From NCBI GenBank assembly GCA_002286855.1, contig NRSV01000054.1, positions 124,001-188,000 on the forward strand: a DNA stretch of 64,000 bases, given 5' to 3'. The stretch is from Bipolaris cookei. Lineage: Eukaryota; Ascomycota; Dothideomycetes; Pleosporales; Pleosporaceae. The notes below the pieces were generated by a model that was given only the letters and a program-made list of their open reading frames with translations, had not been told where the DNA came from and ran no database searches. The position numbers were made by a program, and so were the translations under genes. Shown here piece after piece: positions 10,547 through 22,400 of this stretch. The stretch's first letter is position 1. Every line of letters begins with the position of its first letter.

Positions 10547-11159
10547 ATGCGAGCATCTACCTCCATCTCCGCCTCTACTGTCCTGCTGCTTCTGGCTAGC
10601 GTCGCCGTCGCACAAGACGCCTCCACGACCGTCTCTGTTGCGACGTCGCCCTTTGTCAGCCCTGTGCCCACCAGCGAGGGCGTCTTCACTATCCAGACAT
10701 CGGTCCCGTCTGAGGACCCATGGGCCTGCTTCGAGGAATGCTTCATGGAGCCTTGCCCGCCCTCACCATGTAAGTATCTTGAATCTGACTAAGTACTTCG
10801 TATGCATGCATGTTTACCGGCACCACGCACTGACTCGACCAGGCTCCAGTACACCTAATGCCAGCTTGGGTACCCCCGTCCCCTTCCCGCGGCCCATCTC
10901 AGAATCCATCGCCTCCATCATCACAGACCCTTCTCTCTCCACCGTCACTGGCGTCATGACCATTCCTGCTGGCGAGACGCCCATTTCTACTGGCGCCTCC
11001 GAAACCTCCACGGGCAGGTCTTCGTCCCAGATAGGCAGCACGGGAAGCCCCACTAGCTCTGCACTGCCCACAGCAACGGGCAACGCCGTGGCACTCAATG
11101 CTAACGCCCATCTCGCTCCCCTCGCGGCAGCTGTTGCTGGTGCTTTCGCACTGATCTGA
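10547..11159 (+). CDS. Small Ser/Thr-rich secreted protein, probable GPI anchor
   Basis: Two exons, 10547-10769 and 10843-11159, are joined across a 73-base intron (GTAAGT donor, CTGAC branch, CCAG acceptor) and give 179 residues. The N-terminus is a signal peptide (ISASTVLLLLASVAVA). A short cysteine cluster (ACFEECFMEPCPPSPC) straddles the intron. The rest is Ser/Thr/Pro/Gly-rich, suited to O-glycosylation, and ends in a hydrophobic tail (HLAPLAAAVAGAFALI) with small residues before it, as in GPI-anchored wall proteins. The cysteine cluster is shorter than a CFEM domain, so I do not call it one. The start has a good context (GCCGCCATGCG). Specific function unknown. Confidence 0.75.
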
Positions 11160-12101
11160 GCAAGCAGTATGGGAGCATAGCAGGACCGAGTCACGGATTG
11201 CGCATTTTACCTTTACATTCATATTAGCACTGGTTTAGTATGGCTTGACTGAAAACCACTCTAAGCCAACAGCAAGATTGTGATTCTGAGGCCGAGGCAA
11301 ACATTCACACTGCAGCCACATCCAACCTAACTTTCAACGGTTGCTGTGCTGCCTTTCCAAGTTCCTGCTTCTGTGACTGTGGGCAATGATGGGGTTAGAC
11401 TAAAAACTTTGTACGTGCCACTGTCGCACACGAGACATGATTCACGGTATACATAACACGACATCAAATGAAGCTCCATGTTCACACAGTGTCTCCATGT
11501 TCGCGTGTAGTCCGTCATGTCTTGTAGCGGATTTTCTCTGCCTGATACCCTTATACCCAAATCATGCTCCATAATCACACAGGGGAGACTGTCTTTATGC
11601 GACAAGTCGAGTTCAGGGGCTGCGCAGCCCCGAATTGCTGGTGGCTGAAGGTTAGGTATGGTGAGCAACAAATAAACACAACGAAAACACAGAAGTGGTC
11701 AAGATTGTGGCGGAGTGGCTGTACGCGTCTTCCCACTGCAGGATACGTCTAGCGTGTGGCTCAAATGCTGCAGGGAGGTGGATCTGGGGTTCGACAGCGC
11801 AGGAGCCGCCTCCGAAGCAGTCTAGCCCCTCTATCACCCCATCGTTTGCAATGTCGGCGCCAAAGTATAAGGGTGCCATGGCGCCCGATAACAAAATGCC
11901 AGTTATTCTTCCCAACAGATTCGACACCACACGTCATACACCGCCGCGGGTGACAACCCAGCAAAAGCAAGGATCCCGCCAAGGCAACGCGGTACTGCAT
12001 TACCCATCATCAACCACCTTGGCTGGCACATTGAGCCGCAAGGGGATATTCACAAACTGTACATAACCAAGGACGTGGCCCAACCACTTTCTCTCTTACA
12101 C
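11160..12101. other. Non-coding gap
   Basis: No frame with a domain or believable exon structure. The right end is the likely promoter of the DUF2985 gene. A longer frame of that gene upstream of 12102 would need a GTG start at 12075, so ATG 12102 is preferred. Confidence 0.5.
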
Positions 12102-13584
12102 ATGGCACCCCCTAACAGCAGCATCCCCACGCCGGTGCCATTCCCACAGCCCCCAGGTATCGCCAACCAGGACACGTCCAACTCTGTCCCAGAGTCACCT
12201 ACCACCAATGGCCGCGACCGGTCCTCAACAAATGCCTCGACCGTCTCGAGTAGACTGCGAAGCGCCACTGGCAAGCTAATGGAAGCAAACCTTCCACCGG
12301 GCATGTGGGCAGCAACCGGTACCGCTGCAGCTAGGGCACCCTCTCTTTCAGACATTAGGACAGGCTCCTTTGGTTCTGAAGGCTGGAATGAACATGCGCA
12401 ACGTAGTAGAGCAGGGTCCCGAGCTAGTCGGCGTGCGTCAGGATCGCGAACATCTACGACTGTAATAGCAACATCGGAGCAGCCAGAGCCCTCGCACGCT
12501 GCGACACACAAGAGTTCATCAAACAATGTGTTGGCCACCGAGTCTTTTCCAGCTTTGGTCGAAGAAGACACACACCAAGTCGTAGAGCATGATGCTCAAC
12601 GTAACACTGTACCTGGCGCACCGTCAAAGCATAGTTCCGACACAGCAACTGGGTGTGTTGATAAAGACAGGCAACAACAGCCCAAGAGAACGTCTTCAGG
12701 CCGAGTACATCAATTGTCTCACTCCTCGCTACAACTGTACTAATAACAGACAGTATACAAACGGCTACATTTCGCCACCAAAACTCCCATGGAAACAAGC
12801 CCTTGCCATTGGTCTCAAGAGCTTCTGGAAATGGTTTCTCACCCCTGCAGGCTTCCTCATCACACTGTACAGTCTCAACATTGTTGCATGGGGTGGCATG
12901 TTGTTCCTCCTTCTCTGTAACGCCGCACCGGCCATGTGCAAGCCTACCTGTGACGATATCAATTCACCACGGCGTGTTTGGATTGAGATTGATTCACAGA
13001 TCCTCAATGCACTCTTCTGCGTTACAGGCTTTGGCCTGGCTCCATGGCGTTTCCGCGACCTGTACTGGTGGGCTTGGTGGAGGATTGGTGGATCAAAGCG
13101 CACTGAGACGGGCATTCGACGACTAGCCGGTATACATCGAGGGTGGTTTAGACTTCCTGGCTCCGATCAGTTACCAGATGACGCCGATGCAACTTGCGTC
13201 GACCCTCAGAACCCTGCTGTACCCATCCCCATCAAGGCGATCCCAGACCCACCCCCGACAGCAATGCGCGCCCCGCCGACTAGGAGCTGGACCATGGACG
13301 TTGTTGTCTGGTTCAATGTTTGGAACACATTCTTTCAGATATGCCTGTGCTTCTACATGTGGCACTATGACCGTATACAGAGGCCGTCATGGGCCACGGG
13401 ACTGTTTGTTGCACTAGCCTGTGGCGTGTCTGGTGCTGCTGGCTACATCATGTGGCAGGAAGGCAACAAGGTTAAGAAAATCGAGGGTGTGCCCATGCGC
13501 AAGGACTATGGAAACCGGCCCATAGATGCAGAAGCATCTTTAAGCGTGCCATTGGTCAGAACAGGTGTGGCGACGAAATCCTGA
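12102..13584 (+). CDS. DUF2985-family multi-pass membrane protein
   Basis: Exon 1 is 12102-12704 and exon 2 is 12754-13584. The 49-base intron has a GTACAT donor, a near-perfect TACTAATAAC branch site and a GACAG acceptor. The product is 477 residues. The first 200 are Ser/Thr/Pro-rich and disordered. The domain then starts with LPWKQALAIGLKSFWKWF, followed by a membrane segment (GFLITLYSLNIVAWGGMLFLLLC), the GFGLAPWRFRDLYWWAWWR block, and two further hydrophobic segments after a proline-rich linker. This order matches fungal DUF2985 proteins, some of which are linked to a PLAC8-like region. No biochemical role is established that I know of. Full length and apparently intact. Confidence 0.85.
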
Positions 13585-14193
13585 TATTAATGCCGAGCTT
13601 TCTGCGTGGCGCAAGCAGCGCGGATGAGGCTGCTCATTGGGGGCGGAAGTCTGCACTGTGTTCTTGGCGTGCAGCTCAGCCCTCGGCTCGCCTCGTCTGG
13701 TATTATCAAGTCATCTTGAAAGGCATTCATAGTCTGCAGACACTGTACTTATCAACACCAGTACATAGTCGCCCATCTACAGAAAAGCTTGTTGACTGAG
13801 AACATGTCCATGGGAGTCATTACGTCAGTCAAACGCTTTCCACTTACAGCAAAAGGAAGCATCCGGACGGTTCTTCCGGGCCCGTCATTCTTCCACTGAC
13901 GGGTTGGCCGAGCTCTCCAAAGATACCGATATGCATACTAAGCAGATTTGAAACTAGACCTGTTGATCAGAATGGCGTCTCTCAAGCGTACTAAGCAATG
14001 ACTGGTGACAGATGCACGAGACCCTCAGGGTTTGCTTGGTATATATAACTTGGCCAATGCCTTCCAAGACGCCTGGCGCCTGTTGGATTTCCTACCGTCT
14101 TTCGGGTACGCTTTATATTTTCTTTTACCCACTTCACGATAGCATCGAGCATAACAATAGAACCTACGATTTACTGGGAGGACAGTACAAGAA
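13585..14193. other. Intergenic, promoter of the next gene
   Basis: No supported gene. A GACGGGTTGGCCGAG string at about 13898 recalls a serine or leucine tRNA 5' end, but no matching T-arm or acceptor arm follows. Confidence 0.5.
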
Positions 14194-15129
14194 ATGGCAG
14201 CGCATGACTACTATCTGGACACACAAGGTGTCCATGAGCTTCCAGGAAGTCACCCACCAAATGTATACCAGTCGCATCTATCAAAACCGCCGCTATATCA
14301 GCAACCACCAGCATCACCGTACATGAACACGCCGCCTCCATCATACTCTGCGCATCCCCATCTACCACCACCACCATTGAAACAACATAATGGCTACACG
14401 CCCCACCAACCATATCCAGAAAAACCATCCCAACAAAAAGCAATGATGGCACCCTACCCCCAAACACCACCACCAGGCGGCTACTTCGCCTCACCACCAC
14501 CAATGCCGCAACCCCAACCCCAACACAGCGGCTACCTCGGTGCTCCCCTCCAACCCTACAGAAGCCATTCTCAACCCGCACGCGTCCGCCTCGCAGACCA
14601 AGAATCAGACCGTAGCACAAGCCTAGGCTCAATATCCGACTCCGACTCCCCCCCGCCCAGCCGCCATCACCACCACCACCATCATCACCACTACACCCAG
14701 CCTTCCCAGCGACACACCGGCCATCACTCGCGATTCCGAGACCGCACTTACGACTTAGACCACAGCGACCGCGACCGCGACCGCGACCGCTCCTCCTCGC
14801 GCCACCACCATCACCACCGACGGCACAAACCCTCCAAATCTCACTCCTACGATAAATCCCACGAGGAGTCGCATAAAACGCGCGATACGTTTCTCGGGGC
14901 CGGCGCGGGCACGATAATCGGTGATGTAATTTTCCCTGGTTTGGGTACGGCGGCGGGGCTGGTGCTGGGTGGATATGGGGGCCGCAAGTATGCGCTTGAG
15001 AAGCGGCGGGGGGACGAGGGGAGTGATGGAGAAAGGGGGGGCAGTGGTAGTAGCAGACGGAAGAAGAGGGTGCAGGAGGGGTGGGGTGAGAGGAGTGGGA
15101 CGGTTAGGAAGGGGGCGGCTGTACGATAG
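14194..15129 (+). CDS. Low-complexity Pro/His-rich protein with C-terminal glycine zipper
   Basis: Single exon, 311 residues. The first 150 residues are rich in Pro, Gln, Tyr and His. Then come a run of nine histidines, an (Asp-Arg)n tract and further His/Arg/Ser repeats. Near residue 230 there is a glycine-zipper segment (FLGAGAGTIIGDVIFPGLGT, then AAGLVLGGYGG), which can insert in membranes or self-associate. The tail is basic (KRRGDEG...RRKKRVQEG). The composition suggests a prion-like or membrane-associated fungal protein of unknown role. The start has a usable context (GAAATGGC). Length in relatives is probably variable because of the repeats. Confidence 0.75.
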   Translation: MAAHDYYLDTQGVHELPGSHPPNVYQSHLSKPPLYQQPPASPYMNTPPPSYSAHPHLPPPPLKQHNGYTPHQPYPEKPSQQKAMMAPYPQTPPPGGYFASPPPMPQPQPQHSGYLGAPLQPYRSHSQPARVRLADQESDRSTSLGSISDSDSPPPSRHHHHHHHHHYTQPSQRHTGHHSRFRDRTYDLDHSDRDRDRDRSSSRHHHHHRRHKPSKSHSYDKSHEESHKTRDTFLGAGAGTIIGDVIFPGLGTAAGLVLGGYGGRKYALEKRRGDEGSDGERGGSGSSRRKKRVQEGWGERSGTVRKGAAVR

Positions 15130-15309
15130 ACTTTGTTTCTTTTTCTTTTTGCTGAAAGGGGGGGTTTCGGGCTGCTGGTTCAGCTTACGATTATGATCAT
15201 GATGACATGTATGATATTTCACTGTGTTCAAAATACTGATAAGCCAATAGTATTTTTTTTAGATTCGAAAATATAACTTTATTCAAATCTCTTCAAAATT
15301 ACATAAGAT

Positions 15310-15474
15310 GTATGTCTTCAACCGAACTTGCGCGGTAGCATTACATCATGCGTGTCTAAAACGTAAAAAAATTACAAGTAATAAAGGTAAAAGTGTGAAA
15401 ACAGCAACTTTTCACGGGTAGATGGATGCACGTCTTCAACCGCAAGGGAAACGGTAGCGCTACATCCTGCATCT
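15310..15474. repeat. Imperfect direct repeat in the ERG24 3' flank
   Basis: Two units of about 47 bases (15310-15356 and 15428-15474) share CTTCAACCG, CGGTAGC and TACATC.TGC in the same order and spacing. They lie 70 bases apart just downstream of the ERG24 stop and would fall in its 3' untranslated region. Confidence 0.6.
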
Positions 15475-15504
15475 CACTATCCCACCCAATGGAATGAACA
15501 TCGC

Positions 15505-17096
15505 TTAGTAGATACCGGGGATGATCCTCCAGGGAACAATCTCCACATAGCGATCCCAATTCTTTCCATACTTCTTCTTGCACTTTTCCTCGTCACGACG
15601 TTCACGGTGGATAAGCAAGACAGCAAAGTAGACAATGAAGAAGTAGGTGAAGATCATGCCCCATCCCTTGGCCTCACCAGGTACAACGTACTTTCCGTAG
15701 CTGTCCTTGAAAAAGTACGCATCGGTCTGAGCAGCGGTGACAGGGTCCTGAGCCGCGTTCTTGATAACGTATCCGGACACAGCAGTGGGCAGGACATAGG
15801 ACCAGCTCATGAACCAGTCGCCGAGGTAGTTGATGTGGCGGGCCATACCCCACCAGCCGCTGACGAGGAGCTTGGAGCCGGCGGCTGTCTCGATGTACTT
15901 GAGGTGTTTGACGCGGGGGTCTTCGGGGTTGGTCCTGAAGCGGTTCTTCTCGTTGTTGACAGCGCGGAAAATGTAGTAGCCAATACCCTGTACGGCCAAT
16001 ACACCGGCTACACCGGTCAGGCCGAGTTCGACGGGGTAGACGGAGAGATAGCGGGTCTGGAGAGAGTAGGTAAAGGGAACCCAGACAAGGTCGCCAAATG
16101 AAAGCATCATGCCGAAACCATCTGCAATGAGGTCAATGGTGGTGAGAATGGCGGGCTCCATGTATAAGGCGTCAAAGGTGTAGACAGTTTGCGCAACGGT
16201 GACAAGGATAATGGAGTCGGTGACGCGGCCAAAGTTGCGGTATTGTTGCACGATAAAGGCAAGGTCCATGATGACCCATCCCAGCATTCCAGGGCGGAGT
16301 TCGCACCATGCCTTGATGTCAACTTCACCAAAGATGGGCAAGTTGATGCGTGGATTCAGTTCGCGTCCGATGAACCAGTCGTACAGCATGTTGCCAGTGT
16401 GGCCGCCGGCTGCAAGCTCCCGCATGGAGGGATCCTTAGGGTGCTTCACGCTGAAAGAAGCAACATAGACGTAGATGGCCAGGAAGTAGGAGATGAGGAT
16501 ATTGCTGGTGACGATGCCAATATAGTTGTCGTGAATAAAAGTCCAGACAGGAAAGTCGACACCTTGGGAGATAGTTCCAGCGGCAAGGACCGTTATGATG
16601 AAGAGAGCAGAGTAGAATGCTGATGCATATTAGCGTAGTAGACTCTTGTCACGTGAACATGACTTACCATTGAACCTGTATTTGAGCCTACCCCCCGACC
16701 TGAGCTCCGTGCCTTCATGCTCCTCACCTGGGAGAAAACGATACAGAACCAAGCTCAGGAAGTAGTAGCCCAGGGTACCAAGGAGAGCCTGTGTGTTAAG
16801 CAGACCAGAGAAACCGGTCCATCCGACCTCCTTCTTTAGCTGTTCAAGGCTGAAGTTCTCAGGGTGGAGGAGCACAGGTGCCGGGCATCCAGAGATGTCA
16901 TTGCACACAAAAGTGAAGACGTAGACCAGAAGGGGAAGACCAAAGGAGATAAGGAAGGCTCCAGGACTGCCGATGCGGTTAGCGTGATGATGGTCAGGGT
17001 CCTCGAGCAAGATGGAACGTACGGTCCGAGAAACTCATAGCCATGAGGCTCTTCGGCGAGCTTCTTGGTGCCCTTGTCGGCGGTTACTTTTGCCAT
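15505..17096 (-). CDS. ERG24: Delta(14)-sterol reductase (ergosterol pathway)
   Basis: Three exons on the minus strand: 17096-17023, 16966-16668 and 16619-15505. Introns are 56 and 48 bases with GTACGT and GTAAGT donors, and the protein is 495 residues. Family marks: YEFLGPPGAFLISFGLPLLVY at the start, GTELRSGGRLKYRFNG, the long multi-pass core with LRPGMLGWVIMDLAF, GWWGMARHINYLGDW, and the terminal CKKKYGKNWDRYVEIVPWRI. It reduces the C14-C15 double bond of the sterol after C14 demethylation, using NADPH in the endoplasmic reticulum. The residues expected in the C-terminal cofactor and sterol-binding region look intact. It is the target class of morpholine fungicides. Shares a divergent promoter with ATG27. 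Confidence 0.95.
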
Positions 17097-17568
17097 TGTC
17101 CCAGCTGTCGAATTGTATCCTTTGACTCTTTCAATGCCTGTTGATGGCGCAAATAAACAGACGTGACCAAAGGAAAAGGGGTCTTTCGCGTTCCGTCCCA
17201 CAACAACAAACAATCCCAGGCTCTTATCTAGTGGGTGATTGACGCGCCGCCTGGTGAATAGACGATGGGGGACACAGGGTCTCCTTATGTAGTTGAGTGT
17301 AGGACCACACAAATCAGTCGAGGGAAGAGGAGGTCGGAAGCTTCGCAGCCGTAATGACGCGCACAGGCTGGTCTTGGCGGCACTAACCGCACCCAGCCCT
17401 AGCCGGAGTGCCAGGGATGCTGCGGGTGCAAGCCACTACGACATGGGGTGGCAGCTCCGAAAGCCAACGTGTTGTAAAGTACGAGACGTGTAGGCGATCG
17501 GTCCATCGCAGTCTTCACCGTCACCATCGAGTATCGCCGGACTGTGCTGTGCGCCGACCAACGCCGTC
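17097..17568. promoter_or_regulatory. Divergent promoter of ERG24 and ATG27
   Basis: 472 bases between two outward starts. I see no TATA box in a convincing place and no clear sterol-response element. Confidence 0.6.
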
Positions 17569-18834
17569 ATGATACACATACTTCACGTCCTGGTGCTCAT
17601 AGCAGCATCAGCGCTACCATTTGCAGCAGCCGCCTCGGACAAGCCGCTCAAGCCATGTACCGTCATCTCACCCACCACCGAGCGCTTCTTCGACCTGAAC
17701 CCCATGCGCCGTCTGGCTCCTTCGGAGTCTGATGGCAAGAAGAGCAGCAAAAAGGAGGCCGACGAGGGCAGCTGGCATGCCAGAGGCTACGACTATGGCG
17801 CAAACTTCACCATCAACTTCTGCGGGCCCGTCGTAGAGGAGCTCGACGAGGTCCAGGACCTCGACAAGACCCTCTGGCGCAACATCAGCGCTTTCTACGA
17901 AAAGGGCAGCAAGCAATGGGCCATTGGGTGAGTTCTACCGCCCGCCAACAATGATACCATCAAAGACAGACGATGGGGACAATCGCTATATGCGCCTCCC
18001 TCCAACAGGCTGAAACACAACAAACTTGGAGTCGCAATGCTGACTGAATACCTCCCCCACAGCCTCGAAAGTTCGGAACCCATATTCCGCGGTCGCAAAC
18101 TTATCCTCAACTACACGGGCGGCTCGCTGTGCCCCTCCTCGCCGTCAAAGTCCAAGCGCGCGCTCGAGCCAGTCACCCTCGACTCGCGCGAGATCATCGA
18201 CGGCGACGACGATGATGACAAGGGCAAGGACAAAGACAAAGGTAAAGATGGAAAGAAAGAGACGCCCGAACGCCGCAAGACGACCATCATTTCACTCCTC
18301 TGCGACTCGGACCCCCTAGCCAAAACCTCCGTGTCCTTCGTCGCCGCAGTAGACGACTGCGCATACTTCTTCGAGGGCCGCTCGCCCTTTGCCTGCGGCG
18401 GCGTACACCAAGAAGCGCAGGCGCTGAGTCCCGGCGGCATCTTTGGCGTCATGGTCATGATTGCCGTGCTCGTCTATCTCGCCGGTGGCTGCGTCTACCA
18501 GCGCACTGTTATGCACCAGCGCGGATGGCGCCAGCTGCCCAACTATGCCATGTGGGCTGGCATCTGGCGCTTCTTCACGGTGAGTTTACTCCGGTGCTTT
18601 CAGAAGGGCGGTCGTATCGCTGTTTGATGTAGTGAATGTCCCTTTGGCCTCTTGGAGTGCTGACGTTGAAAAAAGGACATGTTTGTCATCTTGACTTCTT
18701 CCTGCGCTCGCTTTATGCCTGCTCGTCGCGGATACAGCCGCGTTTCGCTGGGTCAGGATAATGCGCGTAGAGGCCGACGCAATGAGGATGAGGATAGACT
18801 CATAGATAACTTGGATGAGGAGTGGGATGATTAA
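17569..18834 (+). CDS. ATG27: Autophagy-related protein 27 (Atg9 trafficking)
   Basis: Exons 17569-17927, 18063-18579 and 18676-18834 give 344 residues. There is a signal peptide, then a luminal mannose-6-phosphate-receptor-like domain with paired cysteines (NFTINFCGPV, SLLCDSD, VDDCAYFFE, CGGV). One membrane span follows (GGIFGVMVMIAVLVYLAGGCVY), then a short cytosolic tail. Typical fungal motifs are LPNYAMWAGIWRFFTDMF and the last-exon block. Atg27 is a type I membrane protein of Golgi, endosome and vacuole needed for Atg9 movement. An Asp/Lys-rich insert (GDDDDDKGKDKDKGKDGKK) interrupts the luminal domain between two cysteines and is lineage-specific low complexity. The last intron acceptor (AAAAAAG) lacks a pyrimidine tract, so exon 3 is slightly less sure. 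Confidence 0.9.
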
Positions 18835-19433
18835 ACGGTCCCTGTGTACAGATATTAAGCATGGCATCATGATACGGCGTTAATGGGGTTAGTTTAAGAA
18901 GTAACACTTCGCCTTGGAGCGTATCAGTCTCGGGCGTAGAGTGTGTTGTTTGGATATGTAGTATGCGTTAGCAATTCATCTCATCACATCACTCAGCACG
19001 TGGCATTCTCCCAAAGAACCACGTTCTCATATCTCGTGTATTAAGCAGGTACCTGGCGTTACTATCTTGGCATATTAAGTACATGCAGCGGGCGAAGCGT
19101 ATCATGCGCCCGGGAAACACCAGTGCAACCTACGGATAAACCTGTCCGTGTTCTCCACCAAGATCAGGGGCTGAAAGGTTCACATCTACACCATCTGCCA
19201 AAACAGTACCCTATCAGACTGGCTGACACTACCAACTAAATAGTAACGATACTCCAACCTGCAGAACGACCTTGGGAAAACGCCAGGAACAAAGGCCGGA
19301 TAGCCTGTCGAGAAAGCCAAGCGGGATTATCGTAAAGTATCATAACCCGTCGTCATCGTCGCAAAGAAAAGGAAAAAGAGAAAAATCTCCTCCCGCTCAG
19401 CTGAGCGATGCTGGTAGATGTGAGTGTACCGAT
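18835..19433. other. Intergenic boundary between core genes and accessory stretch
   Basis: No gene seen in about 600 bases. Confidence 0.5.
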
Positions 19434-22400
19434 CTACTCGTCATCATCCATGTCATCCTCAACATATACTTGGTTGTATGACCTGAACTTCTTCCACAGG
19501 ATCCTGGGTACGTTATTGGTCTCTTCATCTGCCTCTTCAGAAGACTCTTGTTCCGAATCGTCCATACTACCATGCTCTTCTGTACTATCATGGACTGGCT
19601 CCTTGCCCTGGGCATTTGTAGAGGCGGCTGCATCCACCAAACTGAGATCTCCATTGGCGATAAGCTCGAACTGCGCATCGATACTTTTTAAGATCTGACG
19701 GGTTGCTGACCTCACTTCGCGTTCTTCCTTGTACATTACTCGCGTAGGTTGGTCACCAAGCGCACGTGTGTAGTCCCCGTCCACGTTGCCGAAGGTTTCG
19801 TAGGCTTTGGCTTCCGTCAGCTCCTGCAGCTTTTTGCACATAGCTTCGAGATGCTCAACCACGTTCTGAACCGCTTTACGAAAAATTATGTATCGAGCAA
19901 ACTCAACATGACGTGTCATGTGTTCCTTCATCCGCTTGAACGACCCTGAACCACTCTCTGCGGCGCATGTGTTATATGCATCACGCATCATGTCCATGAT
20001 GCAGGGTGCAAAATCACGGTTGGCTTCGCGTTGAAGCTCGTTCATCTTGTCGATAATTGCATTGCCATGCATTTTGAAAATCTCTTCGTAAATAAGCATC
20101 CGTGTCTTTAAGATAGAGAGGTTGGCAAGTTCAATGCCAGTGTTGTGAGCACGTGCTTCGATGGCATCGTGGACTTTGCTAAGGTATTTACTAAGTTAAT
20201 TGACGTGGCTAATAAATACTTTTGGAAGGCGTACATGAAAATTATGCTCCCAATCTGTAGCAAGCCGCTTCAAAATGGGTTCCACAAGCTCTGAGTTGAA
20301 GTCTCGGTGCCTCGCTGCTGCAGACTGGTAGAAACCATCACTACGGACCACGGCTTTGTACGAGGGCCACATCAGACCTCCTTGGTCCTTCCAGCTCCAG
20401 GCGTATGTTATAGCAGGTGTAGCCTCAATCGCATGATTGACAAGTTCTGGGAAGCTGTCAGAGATTTGAGGTCTCACCTCAGACTGCACTTGCTCGATAC
20501 AGGCACGTAAACGTCATCAAAGCCCGTTGTCAGTTCTTCCATCTTTTGCTTGAGGAAGCTGAGATGCTGTTGTTTGTCTTTCTTATTTAACTTCAAGTTA
20601 GGGCTATTGTCTGATGTTTATAACCTGAAGCTGATCAACAGTTGACAGAAACCTGTTAGGAAGGTCAGGCTCGTCTGGATTCGGCCAGCCTCGGTGAGTT
20701 TCTAGCAATGAATCTGGAGCTGCAGGATCTTAGTATCTTCTATAGTTGTGAAACTGTGCATATCGTCGTCGTTCTGCATACATCTATACATCTTTTAATA
20801 TGCTCTGCTGCTGACGCAGAAGACGGGTAAGGACTTCGCGACTTGGTCGTAATCGCGCATCTCTTTATCTGGGTCAAAGCTGTCCTCATCTGCTTCAGCA
20901 GCGTTCTCCTGATGAATCTCCCTGATGCCTGCAGCAAAATCTTGCTGAATGGCAGACCTGGAATAGAGATTGCGTCCAGCAATGCAGATCCGGCTCACTT
21001 CCACTCTGATCTTGCCTTTTTCGGTTTACAACAGTCTGACTTTAGATCTCAAGTCATCAATCGCACGTTGCATCTCAGTGCATTCACACCAAGCGTTGTT
21101 CTTGGCATCCCTTAGTTCCTTGAGCTTGGTTTTGATGTCCAACTCAGACAGTACAACTCACTCAGTCTAGATCTAAATTTCATCGTCAGAGCCGGAAAGT
21201 CCATTGCTAGATTTGGAAATTCCATCGGTGTGGTTCTGTAAAAACGCTTGTTTCTTCAACGGTTGTTTGTTTGAACTAGCCTTTTTGCGTTTTGGGGGCT
21301 TGGTGACAGACGTGTACGCTAGCTCTCCGTCTTCCAGCCGCTCTTGAAGTATCTCCCAAAATTCAATATCCTTAGTTACATCTTTCATAACAAGTTTGTA
21401 GACTTTTTGCGACTCTCTAAGCTCTTTGACCTTGCCTTCATCTTGCTCGATCTGTTTGTCGCAACTCTTGCTTTGCTGTTCGAACTCTGCGACTTCTCCA
21501 TCCAAACCAAGACTGTCAATCGCCTCAGTAATAAAAATATCGCCTATTTTTAAGCAAACAAACGTTACGCTCAAGAAGCCACCACCGTACTTTAACTGGC
21601 GCTTGAAGGAGTCTTCAAGAAGAGTCTTGGCATCTTTGTCGTCTATAGCGCGATTGATCGGAGCAACAATCCACAGACCGGTGCATTGCTTCATGTAGCC
21701 CTGAGCTACAGCAGTTCTAGCAGCATTACTGTCATGAATGCCCAGCAGTTCCACAATGACTGCGCCCGTTAAGAGTGCTGAGCTCTTGATGTATATCTTG
21801 ACGACTTTGATCAAGGGCCCGTACTCTATCTCAGGTGACGAGGCTGGCGGCTTACTCTTGCTTCTATCCTTTTTAGGCACCTTTTCTTTACTGTCGACAT
21901 ACTTTTGAAGCTCGACATAGAAACTGCCTGGTTGGCTCATGTGTATCAGTTTGGTGGTTCCGAGAACGCTCCTAATAGAGATCTTCGACATGAGAGTAAG
22001 TATAGTGCTCTCCTACAATACGTCCTTTGCCACAAATAGATATACAGCATGAAACTTTGCCCATGCAATATCAGCATCAGAATTTGGGTCCTGGGCTTCG
22101 CGAGATAATGTGCCATTCTCAGACGAAAATTCTCGCATAAGCACTGAAAGTTCCTTTTTTCAATCGTCCGGATTGATGAACTTAATCTCCGCATGATACA
22201 TGGAAGGTTCGACACTGTTATTCCAAGACATCTGAGTAACAACAGCAGTGCAAGCCCGCATGCAGTTAGTAGAAACGAGGCGCTCTTCATCAAGCATCGT
22301 ATTGGTTACACTACTCTTTCCAGCTCCTGTGTTGCCTGCCACACCTACAACAGTGCGCTTTCGCTGAGCTTGCGGAATTAGTGCTGCTATAGCCTCTATC

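Noticed and set aside
13896..13970. Possible tRNA gene (GACGGGTTGGCCGAG)
   Set aside because: No T-arm (GTTCRA) or complementary acceptor stem follows at tRNA distance.
14755..15231. Minus-strand frame over the His/Asp-Arg repeats
   Set aside because: Shadow of the low-complexity plus-strand gene.
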